From: Gammaproteobacteria bacterium
GTDB lineage: Bacteria > Pseudomonadota > Gammaproteobacteria > Chromatiales > Chromatiaceae
Assembly: GCA_025458675.1 (NCBI GenBank)
Contig: JALORY010000002.1
Coordinates: 1 to 53,078, forward strand
Reading direction: 5' to 3'
Length of the DNA: 53,078 nt
Shown here: piece by piece, positions 50,255-53,078 of the stretch
Layout: each line of letters begins with the position of its first letter
Position numbering within the stretch: the stretch's first letter is position 1
Notes under the pieces: model-generated
Seen by the model: only the letters and a program-made list of their open reading frames with translations
The model's database searches: none
Told to the model about the DNA's origin: nothing
Program-made: the position numbers and the translations under genes

Positions 50255-50272
50255 CCTTGAGAAAGGTCAAGG
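50255..50272 (+). promoter_or_regulatory. FNR/CRP-family-like operator upstream of the cytochrome operon
   Basis: CCTTGA-GAAAGG-TCAAGG is a perfect six-base inverted repeat. The core TTGA-N6-TCAA has exactly the FNR/Anr spacing (consensus TTGAT-N4-ATCAA, differing at the inner T/A). It lies 110 bases before the GTG of the pentaheme cytochrome, consistent with control by an FNR/CRP-family regulator. Confidence 0.5.
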
Positions 50273-50382
50273 CAATCCCCCCACTCCCGGCGACTGCGCC
50301 GACGCGCGGGGGCAGAAAAGAATGCGCCGAGGCGCGGTCGTCGACGCACCGCGGCGAGCCATCAGGAGAAGAGGAGGTCAAC

Positions 50383-51891
50383 GTGTCGTCAAGCACTCGT
50401 CCCGCGCGGCAGGGCACCGCCTTGCTGATTGCTGTCGCACTGTCCGCGGGTAGCACAGCCGCGGCGCCGAAGGCGGAAAAGGGCAAGGTCGATCCCGCCC
50501 GGCCGTTTCCGCCTTCCTACATCACCATCGAGGGCCACAAGAACGTCAAGCCGGAGGACTGGAAGGACCCGCGGCTCTGCGGCCAGTGCCACACCGTCCA
50601 GTACGAAGGCTGGAACGGATCGATGCATTCGAACGCCTTCCGCGACCCCGTGTTCCAGGCACTCTGGGCACTCGGCGAGAAGGCCGATCCGAACCTGCGT
50701 AACCACTGCGGCGCCTGCCACACCGCGATCGGCACCGCCACCCAGACGGTCGAATTCGTTCCAACCACGCCGCTGCACGGCGGCTTCAAGGCCCCCGAGG
50801 TCGCCGAGCAGGGCGTCGGCTGCGACGTCTGCCACACCATCTCGGGAACCAACTTCAACAAGACCGCCGTGCTGGAGCACGGCAACTCGTCGTACGTCGT
50901 GGCGCCCGGGCCCACCAAGCGGGCGGGTCTCGCCGACGCCAAGTCGCCGTACCACGACACGGCGAAATCGGACCACCACACCAAGTCCGACTTCTGCGGC
51001 AACTGCCACAACATCTTCCACCCGACGAACGACTTCCCGGTCGAGCGCACCTACGACGAGTGGAAGTACTCCGTCTACGCGCAGAACGGGATCCAGTGCC
51101 AGGACTGCCACATGGTCCCGGTGGAAGTCGCGAACAAGGTCGCCGACACCATGACGCGGCCCGAGCACATGACGGACTCGCCGCTCGAGGGCTTCGCCGC
51201 CCTCGGCGGGCCGCTGCGCAAGGTCGTGCACACCCATGGCTTCATCGGCGGCAACGCGGTCATCGTCAAGGCGCTCGGCAAGGACAAGGTGGAAAGCCCC
51301 GAGGACCTCGGACGTGACAAGAACTACGGCGAGGCGGTGAAGCGCCTGAAGAGTGCGGCGTCGCTCCACACCTTCGTCGCGAAGAAGGGCGACCCGCTGC
51401 ACGAGCTCACCGTCAAGGTCACCAACGAGCGCGCCGGCCATCACCTGCCCACCAGCCTCACCGAGGTCCGGCAGATCTGGCTGGAGGTGGTCGTTACCGA
51501 CGACCAGGGCCGCGAAGTGTTCCGCAACGGAACGCTCGACGCCAGCAACGAGGTGCCGAAGGACGCAGTGGTCTTCAACGCCCACGCGGCGGACAAGAAC
51601 GGCCAGTACACGCAGCTGCCGTGGGAAATCGCGCGGTTCACCGACGTCAACACGATTCCGCCGAAGGGCTACAAGTACGCCCGGTACTACTTCAACGTGC
51701 CGGCCGACGCGAAGAGCCTCAAGGTCTCGACCAAACTGCACTACCGGTCGTTCGCGCAGCAGCTCGCCGATCTGCTGCTCGGCAAAGGCGCGGTCCAGGT
51801 CCCGTCCATCGAGATGGCAACGCTCGAGGAGAGCGTCGAGCTCAGCGAGCTGCAGACGGCGTCCGCGGGCGCTGCTGCGGACAAGCACTGA
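50383..51891 (+). CDS. Exported pentaheme cytochrome c
   Basis: Predicted 502 residues from GTG 50383 (AGGAGG five bases upstream). Signal peptide about 1-30 (GTALLIAVALSAGSTAAA). Five CxxCH sites: C66GQCH, C109GACH, C147DVCH, C205GNCH and C239QDCH; the first half also holds many free histidines for axial ligation. The second half (about 320-480) is heme-free and beta-rich (HELTVKVTNERAGHHLPTS, DDQGREVFRNGTL, YYFNVPADAKSLKV). Heme count and layout resemble the cytochrome c554/multiheme group; the specific redox partner is unknown. It is followed by a diheme cytochrome 29 bases on. Confidence 0.92.
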   Translation: MSSSTRPARQGTALLIAVALSAGSTAAAPKAEKGKVDPARPFPPSYITIEGHKNVKPEDWKDPRLCGQCHTVQYEGWNGSMHSNAFRDPVFQALWALGEKADPNLRNHCGACHTAIGTATQTVEFVPTTPLHGGFKAPEVAEQGVGCDVCHTISGTNFNKTAVLEHGNSSYVVAPGPTKRAGLADAKSPYHDTAKSDHHTKSDFCGNCHNIFHPTNDFPVERTYDEWKYSVYAQNGIQCQDCHMVPVEVANKVADTMTRPEHMTDSPLEGFAALGGPLRKVVHTHGFIGGNAVIVKALGKDKVESPEDLGRDKNYGEAVKRLKSAASLHTFVAKKGDPLHELTVKVTNERAGHHLPTSLTEVRQIWLEVVVTDDQGREVFRNGTLDASNEVPKDAVVFNAHAADKNGQYTQLPWEIARFTDVNTIPPKGYKYARYYFNVPADAKSLKVSTKLHYRSFAQQLADLLLGKGAVQVPSIEMATLEESVELSELQTASAGAAADKH

Positions 51892-51920
51892 TGGCCGCCG
51901 GCTGTGTGGAGGAGCGAATC

Positions 51921-52595
51921 ATGAAAACCAAGATTGCGTTGACCATCGGTCTCCTGCTCTCGGCATCCAGCTCGATCACCCTCGCCAAGGATGCGCCGAT
52001 GTTCGTCTGGAACCGCACCACCCTCGGCATGGTGGAGGCGGCGAGCGCCGGCCGCGGCGAGAAGATCGCCGAGGAGCAGAAGTGCGCGAAGTGCCACGGC
52101 AAGACGGGCGTCGCGGAGGACGAGGACGCACCGAACATCGCCGGCCAGCGCGCCCCGTACATCGCGAAGCAGCTCGCGGACTACAAGGATGGGGCACGCG
52201 AGGAGAAGAGCATGGTGAAGGCGGCGAGAAAGCTCAACGCGCAGGACATGGCTGACCTCGGTGCCTTCTATGCCAAGCAGAAGCCGGAGAAGGCGGCGGG
52301 CAAGGTGAAGTCCGTCGTGATGGTGAGCGCCGGCGACGAGAAGCGCTTCCTCCTGCCGTGTGCTGCCTGCCACGGCAAGAACGGCGAGGGTTTCGGACAC
52401 GAGGTCCCGGCCTTGATGGGCCAGAAGGGAACGCAGCTGCTCGACACCATGAAGGCGTTCAAGGAGGGCGACCGGGCAAACGACCACTACGGTCGCATGC
52501 GCTACATCGCCTCGAAGTTGAGCGACCAGGAGATCAAGCAGACCTCGGCCTTCTACTCGGCCCCCGCGGCGGCGCCGAAGAAGAAGGACGAGTGA
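51921..52595 (+). CDS. Diheme cytochrome c (c4-like)
   Basis: Predicted 224 residues from ATG 51921 after GGAGGAG. Signal peptide 1-25. Two class I heme domains: C55AKCH in EEQKCAKCHGKTGVAE with NIAGQRAPYIAKQL, and C147AACH in LLPCAACHGKNGEGF with VPALMGQKGTQLL and GRMRYIASKLSDQE. This is the tandem cytochrome c4 design, although the first half has an extra N-terminal segment (APMFVWNRTTLGMVEAAS). It probably carries electrons between the pentaheme protein and a terminal oxidase or reductase. The C-terminus ends in PAAAPKKKDE. Confidence 0.92.
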   Translation: MKTKIALTIGLLLSASSSITLAKDAPMFVWNRTTLGMVEAASAGRGEKIAEEQKCAKCHGKTGVAEDEDAPNIAGQRAPYIAKQLADYKDGAREEKSMVKAARKLNAQDMADLGAFYAKQKPEKAAGKVKSVVMVSAGDEKRFLLPCAACHGKNGEGFGHEVPALMGQKGTQLLDTMKAFKEGDRANDHYGRMRYIASKLSDQEIKQTSAFYSAPAAAPKKKDE

Positions 52596-52601
52596 CGGTT
52601 G

Positions 52602-52629
52602 CCACCGCCCGTCGCGAGACGGGCGGTGG
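52602..52629 (+). terminator. 12-bp hairpin with GCGA tetraloop after the diheme cytochrome
   Basis: CCACCGCCCGTC (52602-52613), GCGA loop, GACGGGCGGTGG (52618-52629), a perfect 12-pair stem six bases after the stop, with no U-tract. It may be a 3' stabiliser. Confidence 0.6.
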
Positions 52630-52658
52630 GATGGAGGAGCAAGAAGAAGAAAACGCAA

Positions 52659-52696
52659 GGGTGGCCGGACAACCGTCCCGGCCACCCGTTGTTTTT
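52659..52696 (+). terminator. Rho-independent terminator
   Basis: GGGTGGCCGG (52659-52668) pairs with CCGGCCACCC (52678-52687) around a nine-base loop, followed by GTTGTTTTT. It separates the cytochromes from the gene starting 21 bases later, although read-through could feed it. Confidence 0.85.
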
Positions 52697-52716
52697 GCCA
52701 TCGCCGGAGCATGTGA

Positions 52717-53078
52717 ATGCCTCAAGTGACAGATGAGCCCGAGGGCGTCGCCCGATTTCTTGGCAAGCTCACGCTCCTGGGCGCCGCCGGCGTCGCCGCA
52801 GCGGGAGCGTTCGTCGGCATGGGGCTTTTCATGTTCAACATGGGCCGCGACATGAGCACGATGACGCAATCCGTCGTGCAGATGGGACGGGACGTGACCA
52901 GCATGGCGGACGACATGCGGGCGATGATGGGTCAGATGGGGGTCATGGCTCGCAGCATGGTCGAGGGCCAGGCGGGCATGTCGCAGGACTTCGCACGGGT
53001 GCGAGCCGGGATGGAGATGATGACCAAGGACATGGGCAGGATGGCGGGCGACATGCACGGGCTGAACGGCAACATCTC
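52717..53078 (+). CDS. Met-rich coiled-coil membrane protein, 3' truncated by the window
   Basis: Starts at ATG 52717 (GGAG eight bases upstream) and is open to the last base, so at least 120 residues are seen. Short start (MPQVTDEPEGVARFLGK), one membrane helix (about 18-40: LTLLGAAGVAAAGAFVGMGLFMF), then a helix with very frequent Met (MGRDMSTMTQSVVQMGRD, MRAMMGQMGVMARSM). Same design as 28487-29026 and 29036-29617, here next to cytochromes. Function unknown; Met clusters could bind copper or simply pack a coiled coil. Confidence 0.78.
   Translation, partial: MPQVTDEPEGVARFLGKLTLLGAAGVAAAGAFVGMGLFMFNMGRDMSTMTQSVVQMGRDVTSMADDMRAMMGQMGVMARSMVEGQAGMSQDFARVRAGMEMMTKDMGRMAGDMHGLNGNI

Larger units (their letters stand above)
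50038..50382. other. Divergent intergenic region between metZ and the pentaheme cytochrome
   Basis: This 345-base stretch holds no gene I can support. The centre (about 50160-50240) is AT-richer than its surroundings. Two TTGA/TCAA palindromes (separate entries) are the main features, and AGGAGG lies just before the GTG at 50383. I could not assign a convincing -10/-35 pair on either strand. Confidence 0.7.

Noticed and set aside
52633-52729. Short ORF across the terminator (MEEQEEEN...)
   Set aside because: It overlaps a clear intrinsic terminator, lacks a good ribosome binding site and the next gene starts in another frame.

Overview
The window is high-GC DNA, almost fully coding on both strands, and reads as the chromosome of a gammaproteobacterium. 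Support for this is the order glyA-nrdR-ribD-ribE-ribBX-ribH-nusB-thiL-pgpA, together with lpxH, a class A PBP1b, tsaB, metZ, yadGH-like ABC genes and several c-type cytochromes. A respiratory, possibly chemolithotrophic, lifestyle is my inference from the cytochromes. I see no phage, insertion sequence, CRISPR array, rRNA or tRNA.

Region 1 (2-10067) is a directional cluster. It holds the 3' part of a giant cadherin/Ig-like repeat protein, an oversized TolC-type outer membrane protein, a small HlyD-type adaptor, a GAF-like/HlyD fusion, and a PqqD-like/M50 metalloprotease/HlyD fusion. No ABC ATPase is present. This is the best candidate for an under-described export system.

Region 2 (10081-16753) holds a solute-binding protein, a thioredoxin/CcdA-like fusion, a trypsin-like protease without a PDZ domain, a small cytochrome c, two paralogous small membrane proteins, and a large membrane protein with a perfect EF-hand loop. 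An intrinsic terminator abuts the ribosome binding site of the small pair.

Region 3 (16887-24994) is the glyA/riboflavin/thiamine/PgpA block. A long structured RNA resembling the TwoAYGGAY motif sits ahead of ribE, and the GTP cyclohydrolase II half of RibBX has lost two zinc cysteines.

Region 4 (24987-36643) is mixed housekeeping and accessory: polyphosphate:AMP phosphotransferase, a Sel1-like protein in an AT-rich pocket, a class V aminotransferase whose start codon lies in a palindrome, two single-pass coiled-coil proteins, an MFS transporter, cysS, two cyclophilins, lpxH, an alpha/beta hydrolase, two tiny coupled ORFs and a ferritin-like DUF455 protein.

Region 5 (36820-39654) is a MotA/MotB-like proton-channel pair of unknown role followed by an exported Cys-rich protein. 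Region 6 (39709-50037, minus strand) carries cytochrome c, tsaB, a dinG/yoaA helicase, a conserved hypothetical, a TPR lipoprotein, PBP1b, a YadGH-type exporter, a methyltransferase and metZ.

Region 7 (50038-53078) begins with FNR/CRP-like palindromes, followed by a pentaheme cytochrome, a diheme cytochrome and, after a strong terminator, a Met-rich single-pass membrane protein cut by the window end. It resembles in design the pair at 28487-29617.
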